Assembly (NCBI GenBank): GCA_028284495.1
Contig: JANQRP010000037.1
Span: forward strand, 1 to 52,173
Origin: Longimicrobiales bacterium
Lineage (GTDB): Bacteria; Gemmatimonadota; Gemmatimonadetes; Longimicrobiales; Gaopeijiaceae
DNA: 52,173 bases
Reading direction: 5' to 3'
Shown: piece by piece, positions 9,106 through 19,037 of the stretch
How positions within the stretch are numbered: the first letter of the stretch is position 1
Layout of the letters: the number at the start of each line of letters is the position of its first letter
Made by a program: the position numbers and the translations under genes
Notes under the pieces: model-generated
Database searches by the model: none
What the model saw: only the letters and a program-made list of their open reading frames with translations
Told to the model about the DNA's origin: nothing

Positions 9106-11304
9106 TCACTTCACGTGCAGCATGTCGCGGTAGGTGGGGATCGGCCACAGATCGTCCGGCACCACCTTCTCGAGCCGGTCGGCCGCGACGCGCACCTTCG
9201 CCATCGCCGGGATGATGTTGGCGCGCATGTGCTCGGCCTTCTCGTCGACCTCGTCCCCGCCGAGTTCGGCGTTCTGCTCGACGAGCTCGTCGGTGGCCTC
9301 GCGCAGATCGTCCACGAGCTCCGCGACCCGCTCGATCGTCTTCTTCACGCCCTTCACCTTCACGCCGACGTCCTCGGCCCGCTCCGCCGTCAGGAGCAGC
9401 TCCGAGAGGTACCGCATGGCCGCGGGCAGGATCATGGTCTGCGCCATGTCGGCCGCGGTCTCACCCTCGATGTTGATCGTGTAGAAGTACTGCTCGACGA
9501 AGATCTCGTGGCGGCTCTCGAGCTCCCGCTTCGTCAGCACCCCGTACTTCTCGAAGGTCCCGGCGTTCTTCTCCGACACCAGGTGCGGCAGCGCGTCCAT
9601 CGTCGAACGAAGGTTCAGCAGCCCCCGCTCCTCGGCCTCCTCGACCCACTCGTCGGAGTAGCCGTCACCGTTGAAGACGATGCGCTTGAACGCCTTCACC
9701 TCGCGGGCCAGCAGCTCGCGCATGGCCTCGTCGCGATCCTTGCCCGCGGCCATCGCCTCCTCGACCTCGGTGGTCATCTCGTCGATGGACTCGGCCACGA
9801 TCGTGTTCAGGACCGTCGCCGGGAAGGACACGCTCTGCGACGAGCCGAGGGCACGGAACTCGAACTTGTTGCCCGTGAACGCGAAGGGGGACGTGCGGTT
9901 CCGGTCCCCCGCGTGCCGCGGGAGCTGGGGCAGTGTGTCCACGCCCAGTCCGAGCAGCCCGCTCTGGCGCGATTCCGTGGCCTCGCCGGCGTCCTCGATC
10001 TGCTCGTACACGTCGGTGAGCTGGTCGCCGAGGAACACCGAGATGATCGACGGCGGTGCCTCGTTAGCGCCCAGCCGGTGGTCGTTCCCCGCGTGCGCGA
10101 TCGACACCCGGAGCAGGTCCTGGTGCCGCTCGACCGCCCGCAGCACCGCCGAGCAGAAGAAGAGGAACTGAGCGTTCTCGTGGGGCGTGTCGCCGGGCTC
10201 GAGCAGGTTGCCGTGCTCGGAGGCGAACGACCAGTTCAGGTGCTTGCCCGACCCGTTCACGCCCGCGAACGGCTTCTCGTGGAGCAGGCAGGCGAGGTTG
10301 TAGCGGCGCGCCACCCGGCGCAGCGTGTTCATGGTGAGCTGCTGGTGGTCGGCCGCCGTGTTCGCGTCCTCGAAGATCGGTGCCATCTCGTACTGCGCCG
10401 GCGCGACCTCGTTGTGGCGGGTCGTGACCGGCACGCCGAGGCGGTAGAGCTCGCGCTCGACCTCGTTCATGCAGTCGAGCACCCGCTCCGGGATCGACCC
10501 GAAGTAGTGGTCGTCCATCTCCTGACCCCGCGGGGGCTTCGCACCGAACAGCGTGCGACCCGAGTTGATGAGGTCGGGGCGGCGGTAGGCGAACTCCTCG
10601 TCGACAAGGAAGAACTCCTGCTCGGCGCCGCAGGTCGGCTGCACCCGGCGGGCATACACGTCGAAGAGCTTGAGCGCGCGGCGGGCCTGCTCGTCGAGCG
10701 CCTGGATGGAGCGCAGCAGCGGCGTTTTCTGGTCCAGCGCCTCACCTGTCCACGACGCGAACGCCGTGGGGATGGCGAGGTAGGCGCCGCCAGGGCCGTC
10801 CAGGATGAAGGCCGGCGAGGTCGGGTCCCAGGCCGTGTACCCGCGCGCTTCGAACGTCGCGCGCAGCCCGCCCGACGGGAACGACGACGCATCCGGCTCG
10901 CCCTGTACGAGTTCGGACGCATTGAACTGCGCGATCGCGCGGCCGTCCCCGGTCGGAGCGATGAAGGAGTCGTGCTTCTCCGCCGTCGCGCCGGTGAGCG
11001 GCTGGAACCAGTGCGTGTAGTGCGTGGCTCCCTTCTCGATCGCCCAGTCGCGCATGGCGATCGCGACCGCCTCGGCGATTCCCGCGTCGAGGGGCTTCCC
11101 ATCCTCGATCGTGGTCATGAGCGCCTTGAACGCCGCCTTCGGCAGGCGCGCCCGCATCTCGGCGAGATTGAAGACGTTCTCGCCGAACATCTGCTCGATC
11201 GGCTTCGGCTTGGGCGCGCCGGGAGCGCTGCCGCCACCGTTGCGAGCGGGGGACGGCTTGACCGCCGCGAGAGCGTCGAAGCGGGTCGGGGTGGGTCGGG
11301 ACAT
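9106..11304 (-). CDS. glnN: Glutamine synthetase type III
   Basis: 732 residues, the usual length of GSIII (about 700-730, far longer than GSI). Catalyses ATP-dependent amidation of glutamate to glutamine. Recognised by the GSIII-type N-terminus ([23 protein letters not shown]), [36 protein letters not shown] and [16 protein letters not shown] with catalytic and substrate-binding residues, plus the C-terminal helical region ending MLHVK. The first 35 residues are a low-complexity Ala/Pro/Gly leader, so the true start may be slightly internal, but ATG 11304 is kept. It is divergent from the AAA/DUF234-like gene. No glnB or regulator is adjacent. Confidence 0.96.
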   Translation of the reverse strand: MSRPTPTRFDALAAVKPSPARNGGGSAPGAPKPKPIEQMFGENVFNLAEMRARLPKAAFKALMTTIEDGKPLDAGIAEAVAIAMRDWAIEKGATHYTHWFQPLTGATAEKHDSFIAPTGDGRAIAQFNASELVQGEPDASSFPSGGLRATFEARGYTAWDPTSPAFILDGPGGAYLAIPTAFASWTGEALDQKTPLLRSIQALDEQARRALKLFDVYARRVQPTCGAEQEFFLVDEEFAYRRPDLINSGRTLFGAKPPRGQEMDDHYFGSIPERVLDCMNEVERELYRLGVPVTTRHNEVAPAQYEMAPIFEDANTAADHQQLTMNTLRRVARRYNLACLLHEKPFAGVNGSGKHLNWSFASEHGNLLEPGDTPHENAQFLFFCSAVLRAVERHQDLLRVSIAHAGNDHRLGANEAPPSIISVFLGDQLTDVYEQIEDAGEATESRQSGLLGLGVDTLPQLPRHAGDRNRTSPFAFTGNKFEFRALGSSQSVSFPATVLNTIVAESIDEMTTEVEEAMAAGKDRDEAMRELLAREVKAFKRIVFNGDGYSDEWVEEAEERGLLNLRSTMDALPHLVSEKNAGTFEKYGVLTKRELESRHEIFVEQYFYTINIEGETAADMAQTMILPAAMRYLSELLLTAERAEDVGVKVKGVKKTIERVAELVDDLREATDELVEQNAELGGDEVDEKAEHMRANIIPAMAKVRVAADRLEKVVPDDLWPIPTYRDMLHVK

Positions 11305-11411
11305 CGAGGCGGCTCCGGTTGAGGACCGCGTGAGCGGCCCAGGGTCGGATCTACGAGCGGACGTTCGAAGGTCGACCGGAATCGGGACGGGTTCAACCGT
11401 CGAATGGCCAT

Positions 11412-11430
11412 AATTGCCTCGGCAATATTA
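11412..11430. promoter_or_regulatory. AT-rich palindrome upstream of the AAA/DUF234-like gene
   Basis: ATTGCC-TC-GGCAAT at 11413-11426 is a perfect 6-bp inverted repeat embedded in an AT-rich island (AATTGCC...GGCAATATTA), conspicuous in GC-rich surroundings. It ends about 15 bp before the ATG at 11445 and lies about 108 bp upstream of glnN on the opposite strand. Position fits an operator or core promoter for the + strand gene; which protein binds is unknown. Confidence 0.55.
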
Positions 11431-11444
11431 GCTTAGTCATCATT

Positions 11445-12857
11445 ATGTACTATGACGACCCGGTAGCCCCGTCCGTGCGCGCGTGGCGTGCGTTGCCCGG
11501 TCCGCGGCTGCTCGTGATCGAGGCCGAAGCGTCGGTCGACGCTCGGCGGCGCCTTCCCGGCATCGTCGGCGGCATCGTCGGCGGCGTCCCCGGCGGCGCC
11601 CCGGACGACGCCTCCGGCCACGATCAGCCGCCGATCGCGTGGGTCCGGCCTCCGCCGGGTGGCGGACCACCGCTGTCGACCGCAGTCCCGGGCGAGTCCC
11701 ACCCGATCTGGGACGACGTCTGGCAGGAGATCCGAGAGCAGGCGGGCACGCGGGCCGGCGGCATATGGCTGGTCGACGACGCTCACCGACTCACCGGGCC
11801 GGCGTGGAGCGGACTCCTCGGGGTGTGGGGGGGAATCCGCGGGCAGGCGCTCCCGGTGCACCTGATCCTGGTGGGTCCGGTCGGTCTCTCGGAGCGGCTG
11901 GGCGACGTGCCCCATGAACGGATTGCCCTCCCGCCCCTCTCGTCGGCGGACTGGCTCTCCGTCGACGCCACATGGTCTCCCGTCGACCGGGTCCGCGCCG
12001 CCGCGATCCTCGGGCGGTCCGCCGTGCTCCGCGCGGCCGTGGATCCGTCGCGCTCCGTCGGGCGGAACGCCCGCAGCCTCCTGCTCGCGCCGAACGCCCC
12101 GCACGCGACGCGAGCCCTCGACGCCGTGCGTACCTCGGTGCAGCGGCCCGAGCGGTACCTCCGGGTGGTCCGCGCCCTCGCCGAGGGACGGCGCGAGTGG
12201 GGGGACGTTCGCGACGCGGTGGGCGGGATGTCGGCCAGCGGGCAGCTCGGCCCCTACATGAAGACGCTGGAGGAGCTCGGACTCGTGGTGGGCGACCGCT
12301 CGCTCGACGCCGGTCCCCGGTCCCGATCCCGCCGCTGGCGTGTGGCCGAGCCCCACGTAGCGTTCTGGTTCTCGTGCATCCTGCCCGGATGGGACCGCCT
12401 CGGGGTGGACGATCCCCGGCGCCTCTGGTCCGAGATCGTGGAGCCCCGCCTCGATGCGCATGTCGGGCGGACACTCCCGCGGCTGCTCGCCGAGTGGCTG
12501 GAGTCGCCCGCCTCGACCGGCCTGTTCGGGAGCGGCGCGAGGGAGACGGGCGGTCTCTGGGGGGAGGGGTACGACATCGACGTCGCCGCCACGCTCAGGA
12601 ACGGAGCGATCGTCTACGCGTGGACCCGGTGGGCGGGTGGTCCGGCGAACCGCGGCAGCTTCACGTCGGACGAGGTCGAGGCGCGCCTCGAGGAGGTTCG
12701 CGCCACCCGCTGGGGGTTCGGCCGTGAGCGGCGTCTCAAGCTGTTCGTGCAGCGGGATCCACCGGACCACGACCTCGCGCGACTCGACGCTCGCGCCCCG
12801 GAACTCGTGATCGTCGACGTCGCGCGGCTGGTCGGCCCGGTGCCGCGGGCGGGATGA
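11445..12857 (+). CDS. Degenerate AAA/STAND ATPase-like protein with DUF234-type C-terminus
   Basis: 470 residues. Overall plan follows the prokaryotic AAA (archaeal ATPase/DUF234) family: an ATPase core, winged-helix-like segment (SASGQLGPYMKTLEELGLVVGDRSL), the FWFSCILPGWDRL motif and a C-terminal PD-(D/E)xK-nuclease-like region. However, the usual Walker A (GRRRxGKT) is absent; residues 21-34 read RLLVIEAEASVDAR. A Walker-B-like LVDDAH remains (109-114). In the nuclease region GYDIDVAA is kept but the expected ExK strand reads YAWTRW. Both catalytic centres therefore look lost. Likely a DNA- or protein-binding pseudoenzyme; role unknown. Gly-rich repeats at residues 41-52 may replace the P-loop region. 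Confidence 0.75.
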   Translation: MYYDDPVAPSVRAWRALPGPRLLVIEAEASVDARRRLPGIVGGIVGGVPGGAPDDASGHDQPPIAWVRPPPGGGPPLSTAVPGESHPIWDDVWQEIREQAGTRAGGIWLVDDAHRLTGPAWSGLLGVWGGIRGQALPVHLILVGPVGLSERLGDVPHERIALPPLSSADWLSVDATWSPVDRVRAAAILGRSAVLRAAVDPSRSVGRNARSLLLAPNAPHATRALDAVRTSVQRPERYLRVVRALAEGRREWGDVRDAVGGMSASGQLGPYMKTLEELGLVVGDRSLDAGPRSRSRRWRVAEPHVAFWFSCILPGWDRLGVDDPRRLWSEIVEPRLDAHVGRTLPRLLAEWLESPASTGLFGSGARETGGLWGEGYDIDVAATLRNGAIVYAWTRWAGGPANRGSFTSDEVEARLEEVRATRWGFGRERRLKLFVQRDPPDHDLARLDARAPELVIVDVARLVGPVPRAG

Positions 12858-12981
12858 CGCCATGGCCGGCCGGCGGCAGGCCGTACGGACCGACGGGCCA
12901 TGAACATTCACGGGCGAGACGACTACTCTCGCGACACCCGATCACCGAAGACGCAGAACCGCGCACACCTGAGAACGACTC

Positions 12982-13797
12982 ATGCAAGATCTGCAGACAC
13001 TGTCGCTGAGCCTCCTCACCGAGTGGGGATACCGGGTGCTCGGAGCCCTCGCGATCCTCGTGATCGGCCGGTGGGTCGCGAGCGCGGTCCGGAGTACGGT
13101 CCGGCGAGGCAGCGAGCGCGCGGGCGCCGATCCGACCCTGGTTCCCTTCTTCGCCAACCTCGCCTACGCCGCTCTCCTCACCGGCGTGTTCCTCGGCGCG
13201 GCGGGCGTCCTCGGAATTCCCACCGGATCGTTCATCGCGATCGTCGGTGCGGCCGGTCTCGCGATCGCCCTCGCCTTCCAGGGCACGCTGTCGCACCTCG
13301 CGTCGGGTGTCATGCTGCTCACCTTCCGTCCGTTCCAGATCGGCGACCTCGTCGAGGCCGGGGGGACGTCCGGCACGGTCGAGGAGATCGGCGTCTTCAC
13401 CACGACGCTCCGCACCCCCGACAACATCCGGATCATCGTCCCGAACTCGAAGATCTCCGGCGACACGATCAAGAACTACTCCGCCAACGATACGCGCCGA
13501 ATCGATCTCGTGATCGGGGTCGACTACGGCGACGACCTCGACCTCGCGAAGTCCACCATCGAGCGGATCATCTCGGCCGACGAGCGGGTGCTCGACGATC
13601 CCGCTCCGGTGGTCGAGGTCGACGAGCTCGGCGCATCCTCCGTCGACTTCGTCGTCCGACCCTGGGTGAAGACGCCCGACTACTGGGCCACGAGGTGGGC
13701 GCTGACGAAGGCGCTGAAGGAGGGCATCGAGGCCGCGGGGCTCTCCTTCCCCTTCCCCCAGCGGGACGTGCACGTGTTCAACGACGCAGCGGACTGA
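12982..13797 (+). CDS. Small-conductance mechanosensitive channel, MscS family
   Basis: 271 residues, near E. coli MscS length (286). Starts MQDLQTLSLSLLTEWGYRVLGALAILVIGRW; three predicted membrane helices, the third the Gly/Ala-rich pore helix (FIAIVGAAGLAIALAFQGTLSHLASGVMLLTFRPFQIGDLV), followed by the beta domain (SGTVEEIGVFTTTLRTPDNIRIIVPNSKI) and the alpha/beta cytoplasmic cage. It protects the cell against hypo-osmotic shock. Stands alone between the AAA-like gene and the GAF gene; stop followed by about 186 bp without a recognised gene. Confidence 0.95.
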   Translation: MQDLQTLSLSLLTEWGYRVLGALAILVIGRWVASAVRSTVRRGSERAGADPTLVPFFANLAYAALLTGVFLGAAGVLGIPTGSFIAIVGAAGLAIALAFQGTLSHLASGVMLLTFRPFQIGDLVEAGGTSGTVEEIGVFTTTLRTPDNIRIIVPNSKISGDTIKNYSANDTRRIDLVIGVDYGDDLDLAKSTIERIISADERVLDDPAPVVEVDELGASSVDFVVRPWVKTPDYWATRWALTKALKEGIEAAGLSFPFPQRDVHVFNDAAD

Positions 13798-13983
13798 GTT
13801 CGGGGGACCGGAGTACGGGTAGGCTGTTCGACGTGCGGTGGCTGGTGCGCTGCCGCATCGAGGGGTGACGGGTCGCGGCCGGTCAGCCCCGGCGCCCGAG
13901 TCCGCCGCCTGTGAAGAATGTGGCACCTTCGCGGGGGATGGCGACGTATCTTTGGAGAGGAGACGAAGGCGCAAGGAGGAGCC

Positions 13984-16380
13984 ATGAGCTTCATCGAAGA
14001 CAACTTCCCGTTCCGGACGTCGCTCAGCCTCGAGAAGGTGATCGACTTCTGGGTCGACGCGGCGGCAGATTCGCGGTCGGCCTGGCATCCCCAGGCGGTA
14101 GAGGTGCTGCGGAGGCTCGAGGACGCGCCCGAGCTGCGGGGTCCTCGTGTGGATCCTGCGAGCGCCAGGCGGCACCCCGCCCTCGTGCGCATGCTGCTCA
14201 GCGCCCACTTCCCGGCGACCACCCAGGACGCCTACGGCTCGGCCGGCGCGCCGTTCTCGTTCGAGACGATCTTCTTCACCGACGGGTGCGAGCGCCTCGG
14301 CGTCCTCAGCGAGGAGGCGCTGTTCACCGGTACACGTTACGGTCCGGAGATGGTGGCCCACGGGATGTTGATGGCCGGCTACGAGCACGTGCTCCTGTAC
14401 CTGTACGGCATCGACGTCGACTTCGACGCGCCGCTCGTCGTCACGATCGCCGACCCCGACACAGGCCTTCAACGTCACTTCCAGCTGGTCTGGGATCCCC
14501 AGTTCATGACGGTGACCGCCCGGAAGGGCGCGCGGCGGGCCACCCCGGAGGAGCTCGACCGACTCCTCTCGGATCCGATGGACTTCGAACTCTGGTCGAG
14601 GGTCCTGCCTCCGGAGGACTACGAACTCGGCGGACTGGGCGTCTCATGGGCCGTCGAGGTCACGGCCCCGGAGGCCAACTCGCTCCTTCGCGAGGGGCTC
14701 CTTCGGGAGGACGCCCTCGCCTCGGCTGCGCGACTCGACGAGATGCAGACGCACGTGCGGACCCTTCTCGGTCGCAGCGACATCGAGCTCGGTCTCATCG
14801 CCTTTCATCGTGACGGCGGAATCGACACCATGGACCGGGCCGCGCCGGTCGGCCGCAGCCTGCTGATGCGGAACGGCTCGGCGCCGGAGTGCCCGCTGCG
14901 TGGCAGCTCGAGCTACGCCGAGGCCCTCGAGACGACCGAGGCCCTCGTGATTCGCAACCTGAAGGGGTGCCGGTACGAGACCGGCTACGAACACGCCCTC
15001 ATGCAGGGCGGGATTCGCAGCCTCGCTCTGCTGCCGCTCTCTGCCGACGGGCGCAGGATCGGCCTGCTCGAGGTGGGGTCGCCCACACCGGGAGCGATCA
15101 CCCTCTACCAGGCCCTCAAGCTCGACGCTGTCACCGAGGCGTTCGCCACCGCGCTCCAGCGGAGCATCGCGGGGCGCGAGGATCGCCTCAGGGCGGTCAT
15201 CAAGCAGCGCTATACCTCGATCCATCCCTCCGTGGAGTGGCGGTTCCGCGACGCGGCGGCTCACATCCTCGGAGCGGAGGGGCAGGACGAGGCGGCCTCC
15301 ACCGAGGAGATCGTCTTTCCCGACGTCTATCCGCTCTACGGGCTCACCGACATCCGTGGATCCTCGGAGGCGCGCGCGCGCGCCATCCAGGCGGACCTGA
15401 ACAGTCAGGTCGATGCGGCCCGCGCGGTCGTTGCCGGGGCGGCGGCCGCTCGGCGGATTCCGGCGCTCGACGAGCTCTCGTACCGGCTTGGGCGGCTCTC
15501 CGAGCGGGTCGGCTCCGGAATGGTCTCCGACGACGAGACGGCGGTCCTCGCCTTCCTCGCCTCCGAGGTCGAGCCCCTGATGGAGCAGCTGGCGGAGTTC
15601 GACCCGGCGGTGGCGGAGAACGTCGAGGCCTACCGCGAGAGCCTGGATCCCGAGCTCGGGATCATCTATCGCGAGCGGCGCGGCTTCGAGTCGAGCGTGG
15701 CACGTTTCAACGAGATCGTCGGCGCCGCCATCGACCGCGAGCAGGCCGTGGTGCAGGAGGTCTTCCCTCACTACTTCGAGCGGTTCAAGACGGACGGTGT
15801 CGACTACAACGTCTACGTCGGCGACTCGATCGCGGAACGGGGTGGCTTCAACGTGCTGTACCTCCGGAATCTGCGGCTGTGGCAGCTTCAACTCGCGAGC
15901 CGGATTCAGTGGGCGCTCGACGACGCCCGGTCCGAGTTCGAAGCGGAGCTGCCCGCGACCCATCTCGTACTGGTCCAGGATCACCCGCTCGCGATTCGCT
16001 TCCGTGTCGACGAGAAGCGCTTCGACGTGGATGGCGCCTACAACATCCGCTACGAACTCGTGAAGAAGCGCATCGACAAGGCGCGCATTCTCTCGACGGG
16101 CGAGCGGCTCACCGGTCCGGGCACGCTGGCCGTCGTGTACTCGCAGCAGCGCGAGGCCGAGGAGTATCGACGCTACCTCGAGTTCCTGATCGAGGAGGGG
16201 TTCTTCGAGGGTGAGATCGAGGAGTACGAGCTCGAGGACATGCAGGGCGTCCACGGCCTCAGGGCCTTCCGGGTGGCGATCCCGGCGCGGGGGACGGCGG
16301 CGACGGAGACCCCGCCTCGGCGGCCACGGCTGACCGACGCGCGGCGGCTCGCCCCGACCCTGTCGCCGCCGACCGGCTAG
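13984..16380 (+). CDS. Large GAF-domain protein of unknown function
   Basis: 798 residues, start at 13984 with AAGGAGGA just upstream. No signal peptide or membrane segment. A GAF-like sensor region lies around residues 250-410 (LIAFHRDGG, IRNLKGCRYETGYEHALMQGGIRSLALLPLSADGRRIGLLEVGS). The remainder is mostly helical, with conserved-looking blocks YPLYGLTDIRGSSEARARAIQ and QEVFPHYFERFKTDGVDYNVYVGDSI, and an acidic C-terminal segment. Similar long GAF proteins occur in Bacteroidota, but no output domain (kinase, GGDEF, HTH) is visible. Its TAG stop overlaps the TAG of the convergent permease gene within the palindrome CTAG. Confidence 0.75.
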   Translation: MSFIEDNFPFRTSLSLEKVIDFWVDAAADSRSAWHPQAVEVLRRLEDAPELRGPRVDPASARRHPALVRMLLSAHFPATTQDAYGSAGAPFSFETIFFTDGCERLGVLSEEALFTGTRYGPEMVAHGMLMAGYEHVLLYLYGIDVDFDAPLVVTIADPDTGLQRHFQLVWDPQFMTVTARKGARRATPEELDRLLSDPMDFELWSRVLPPEDYELGGLGVSWAVEVTAPEANSLLREGLLREDALASAARLDEMQTHVRTLLGRSDIELGLIAFHRDGGIDTMDRAAPVGRSLLMRNGSAPECPLRGSSSYAEALETTEALVIRNLKGCRYETGYEHALMQGGIRSLALLPLSADGRRIGLLEVGSPTPGAITLYQALKLDAVTEAFATALQRSIAGREDRLRAVIKQRYTSIHPSVEWRFRDAAAHILGAEGQDEAASTEEIVFPDVYPLYGLTDIRGSSEARARAIQADLNSQVDAARAVVAGAAAARRIPALDELSYRLGRLSERVGSGMVSDDETAVLAFLASEVEPLMEQLAEFDPAVAENVEAYRESLDPELGIIYRERRGFESSVARFNEIVGAAIDREQAVVQEVFPHYFERFKTDGVDYNVYVGDSIAERGGFNVLYLRNLRLWQLQLASRIQWALDDARSEFEAELPATHLVLVQDHPLAIRFRVDEKRFDVDGAYNIRYELVKKRIDKARILSTGERLTGPGTLAVVYSQQREAEEYRRYLEFLIEEGFFEGEIEEYELEDMQGVHGLRAFRVAIPARGTAATETPPRRPRLTDARRLAPTLSPPTG

Positions 16381-19037
16381 TCGGCGCGAATCGCGGTTGC
16401 CGGGTCCACGTCGACCGCCCGCATCACGGGAACGAACCCCGACGCGGCCGCGACCCCGACGAGAAAGGCGACGGCCGCGGTCAGCACGACCGGATCGTGC
16501 GGCCCGACCGAGAAGAGGAGGATCCCCAGCGCCGGGCTGCCGAGCCAGGCGATCGCGAATCCGATCATCAGGCCGAGGCCGACGGGAACGGAGAGCTGTC
16601 GGCCCACGAGGCCGGCAAGCCTCGACGCACGGGCGCCCAGCGCCCGACGAATGCCGAGTTCGCGTCGCCGCCGGTGGACGGCGAACGAGAGAACCGCGTA
16701 GAGGCCCGTCGCGGCCATGAGCATCGACGCCACCCCGAGAATCACGAAGGCGACGCCGAACACCGGATAGAACCAGGAACGGTTCCGGGTGTGCTCGGCG
16801 AGCGACCGGACGTCGTAGACGGGGAGGTCCGGGTCGAGTGCCGCGACGACGGCGCGAAGGTACGGAGCGAACTCGATGGCGGGGTATGGAGTCCGCACCA
16901 GAATGCTTAGGAACGAGGGGTCGTACTGCGTCGCCGGCACGTAGAACCCCGCGGGTGACGCGGCAAGCGGGCTCTCCGCGGGCACGAACCCGTTCAACAT
17001 GAGGTCCGGCACCACGCCGACCACCGTCAACTCGGGGCTGTCCACCGCGCGCCCCCACTGGAACGTCCGGCCGATCGGATCGCGGTCTCCCCAGAATCGC
17101 CGGGCGAACGAGGCGTTCACGATGGCGACCGGTTCCGAGTCGGCGAGGTCCGCGGCCGTGAAGTCTCTCCCCTCCACGAGCGGCGCACCCACCGCGTCGA
17201 AGAATCCTGATCCCACCATGGCCACGAGCATCCGGGTCGGACCGGCGGCGGGATGCGGCTCCTGGCCGGCGACCTGCACCGGGGTGCTGCCCGCCACACT
17301 GGCCGGGAGAACCGACGCGAGCGCAGCGGACTCCACCAGCGGATCGAGCGCGACCTCTCGGGTCAGGTCCGCCCAGAAGCGCTGCCGGTCGTCGCGCTCC
17401 GGATACACCGTGGGGAACAGCCCGACACGAGCGGTGAGGATTCGATCGCCGTCGTAGGGAAATTCGTGCGACGTGTATGCGAGCATGCTCCGAGTCATCA
17501 GGCCCGCGCCCACGACCAGAGCGAACGACACGGCGACCTGCACCACCACGAACCCGCGAGCGAGGCGCCCGATCTTCAGACTCGTGGAGCCCCGTTCCTG
17601 GTCACGGAGGGTCGACGCCACGTCCGATCCGGCCACCTTGAGCGCCGGCACCAGCCCCGACACCAGTGCGGTGACCACGACGAGCCCGAACGCGTAGCCG
17701 AGCGCCGCCCCGCTCATGCCGAACTCGATGTACCAGGGCCGCTGCGTGACGGACGCGACCGTCGCGGAGTCGAACGTCCGAAGCGCCCCGTGCGTCAGCA
17801 TGATCCCGACCCCGGCACCGCCGGTGGCGAGCACCAGGGCCTCGGCGAGGAAGGGCAGCGCCATGCGGAACCGGGTCCCGCCGAGCGCTGCCCGGAGCCC
17901 CGCATCTCCGAGCCGGGCGGAGGCGCGGGCGAGGAGCAGGTTGGCGACGTTGGCACAAGCCACCGCGAGGACGAGGAGACCGCAGACCTGCAGCGCGAGG
18001 AAGATGACCACGCTCTCGGGGCTGCTGGTTGCCTCGAGCAGCGTCGCCACCCGGGATCCCTGGCCCGCATTGGTGGCGGGGTACTCGGCCGCCAGCGCGT
18101 CGGCGACTCGCGCGACATCCGCGGCGGCCTCGTCGCGGGAGACTCCCGGTCGCAGCTCGCCGATCGTGCCGTAGAACCTCCCCTGCCAGCGCTCGGTGGC
18201 CGACGGGTCGTCGTCCATCGTGATCCAGACGTCCTGGTTGGCGGGCCATCCGAATCCCTCCGGCATGACCCCGACGATGGTGCCCGTCTCGCCGTTCACC
18301 CGCACGGAGCGGCCGAGTACGTCCCTGCTCCCTCCGTACCGTTCGTGCCAGACGTGGTGTCCGATCACGAGGAGTCGCGGCGCACCCGGCGTGTCCTCTC
18401 CGGCGCGGAACGTCCGTCCCAGCACCGGCTCGACCCCGAGCATGTCGAGTACCTCCGCCGAAACGAAGCCGCCCTGGTAGCGAACCGGACCCGCGTCCCC
18501 GCTGAGATTGGCCGTGCCGGTCCAGTAGGTGCCGATCCGCGCGAAGGCCGTGAGTCGCCATCGAAGCTCCACCACGTCCTGGCTCGCGAAGCTCAGACGA
18601 TCCGCCTGGGTGGGTGGCAGGGTGCGATCGACGCGGTGGATCGCGAGCAGGTTCGCCTCGTTCGGCAGGTCCATCCCACGGAGGAACACGGAGTGGCCGA
18701 GCGAGAACGTGAAGGTCGAGATCCCGATTCCCAGCGCGAGAACGAGGAGCGCGGGAGCTGCGCTCGCGGGTCGGCGAAGCACGGTACGGACGGCGACGCG
18801 GACCTCGTTCGCGAAGGCCCGGGCGCCGGGGGCGAGTCTCTCCCGCCATCCGTGGGTGGTCGCGAGCGACGCGGCGTGACCGAGATACCACAGGTCCGCC
18901 CGCACGCGCCCCACGTTCGCACGCGCCTCCGCGTACTCCTCCCTGGCATCCCCGACGATGCTCCGTCCTGCGATCGAGGTGCCGAGAACGCGGAGGAGCA
19001 CCCATTCCGCGGCCCGCGGCGGGCGGGGTGCGTTCAT
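16377..19037 (-). CDS. ADOP-family FtsX/MacB-type permease
   Basis: 886 residues. Start 19037 overlaps the PadR stop (ATGA). The N-terminal about 80 residues (AAEWVLLRVLGTSIAGRSIVGDAREEY...DLWYLGHAASL) match the permease-prefix domain of acidobacterial duplicated orphan permeases. Then two MacB-like periplasmic domains alternate with FtsX-type membrane bundles (LVLALGIGISTFTFSLGHS; LQVCGLLVLAVACANVANLLLARAS; VVVTALVSGLVPALKV; final block VAFVILGVASMLMAATGLYAVLSFAVHRRRRELGIRRALGA). No ATPase partner is adjacent, as is usual for this group. Function is inferred as export or envelope stress handling under PadR control. Confidence 0.93.
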   Translation of the reverse strand: MNAPRPPRAAEWVLLRVLGTSIAGRSIVGDAREEYAEARANVGRVRADLWYLGHAASLATTHGWRERLAPGARAFANEVRVAVRTVLRRPASAAPALLVLALGIGISTFTFSLGHSVFLRGMDLPNEANLLAIHRVDRTLPPTQADRLSFASQDVVELRWRLTAFARIGTYWTGTANLSGDAGPVRYQGGFVSAEVLDMLGVEPVLGRTFRAGEDTPGAPRLLVIGHHVWHERYGGSRDVLGRSVRVNGETGTIVGVMPEGFGWPANQDVWITMDDDPSATERWQGRFYGTIGELRPGVSRDEAAADVARVADALAAEYPATNAGQGSRVATLLEATSSPESVVIFLALQVCGLLVLAVACANVANLLLARASARLGDAGLRAALGGTRFRMALPFLAEALVLATGGAGVGIMLTHGALRTFDSATVASVTQRPWYIEFGMSGAALGYAFGLVVVTALVSGLVPALKVAGSDVASTLRDQERGSTSLKIGRLARGFVVVQVAVSFALVVGAGLMTRSMLAYTSHEFPYDGDRILTARVGLFPTVYPERDDRQRFWADLTREVALDPLVESAALASVLPASVAGSTPVQVAGQEPHPAAGPTRMLVAMVGSGFFDAVGAPLVEGRDFTAADLADSEPVAIVNASFARRFWGDRDPIGRTFQWGRAVDSPELTVVGVVPDLMLNGFVPAESPLAASPAGFYVPATQYDPSFLSILVRTPYPAIEFAPYLRAVVAALDPDLPVYDVRSLAEHTRNRSWFYPVFGVAFVILGVASMLMAATGLYAVLSFAVHRRRRELGIRRALGARASRLAGLVGRQLSVPVGLGLMIGFAIAWLGSPALGILLFSVGPHDPVVLTAAVAFLVGVAAASGFVPVMRAVDVDPATAIRAD

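Noticed and set aside
9115..11322. 735-codon plus-strand frame opposite glnN
   Set aside because: Antisense of a fully recognised glutamine synthetase; no signature of its own.
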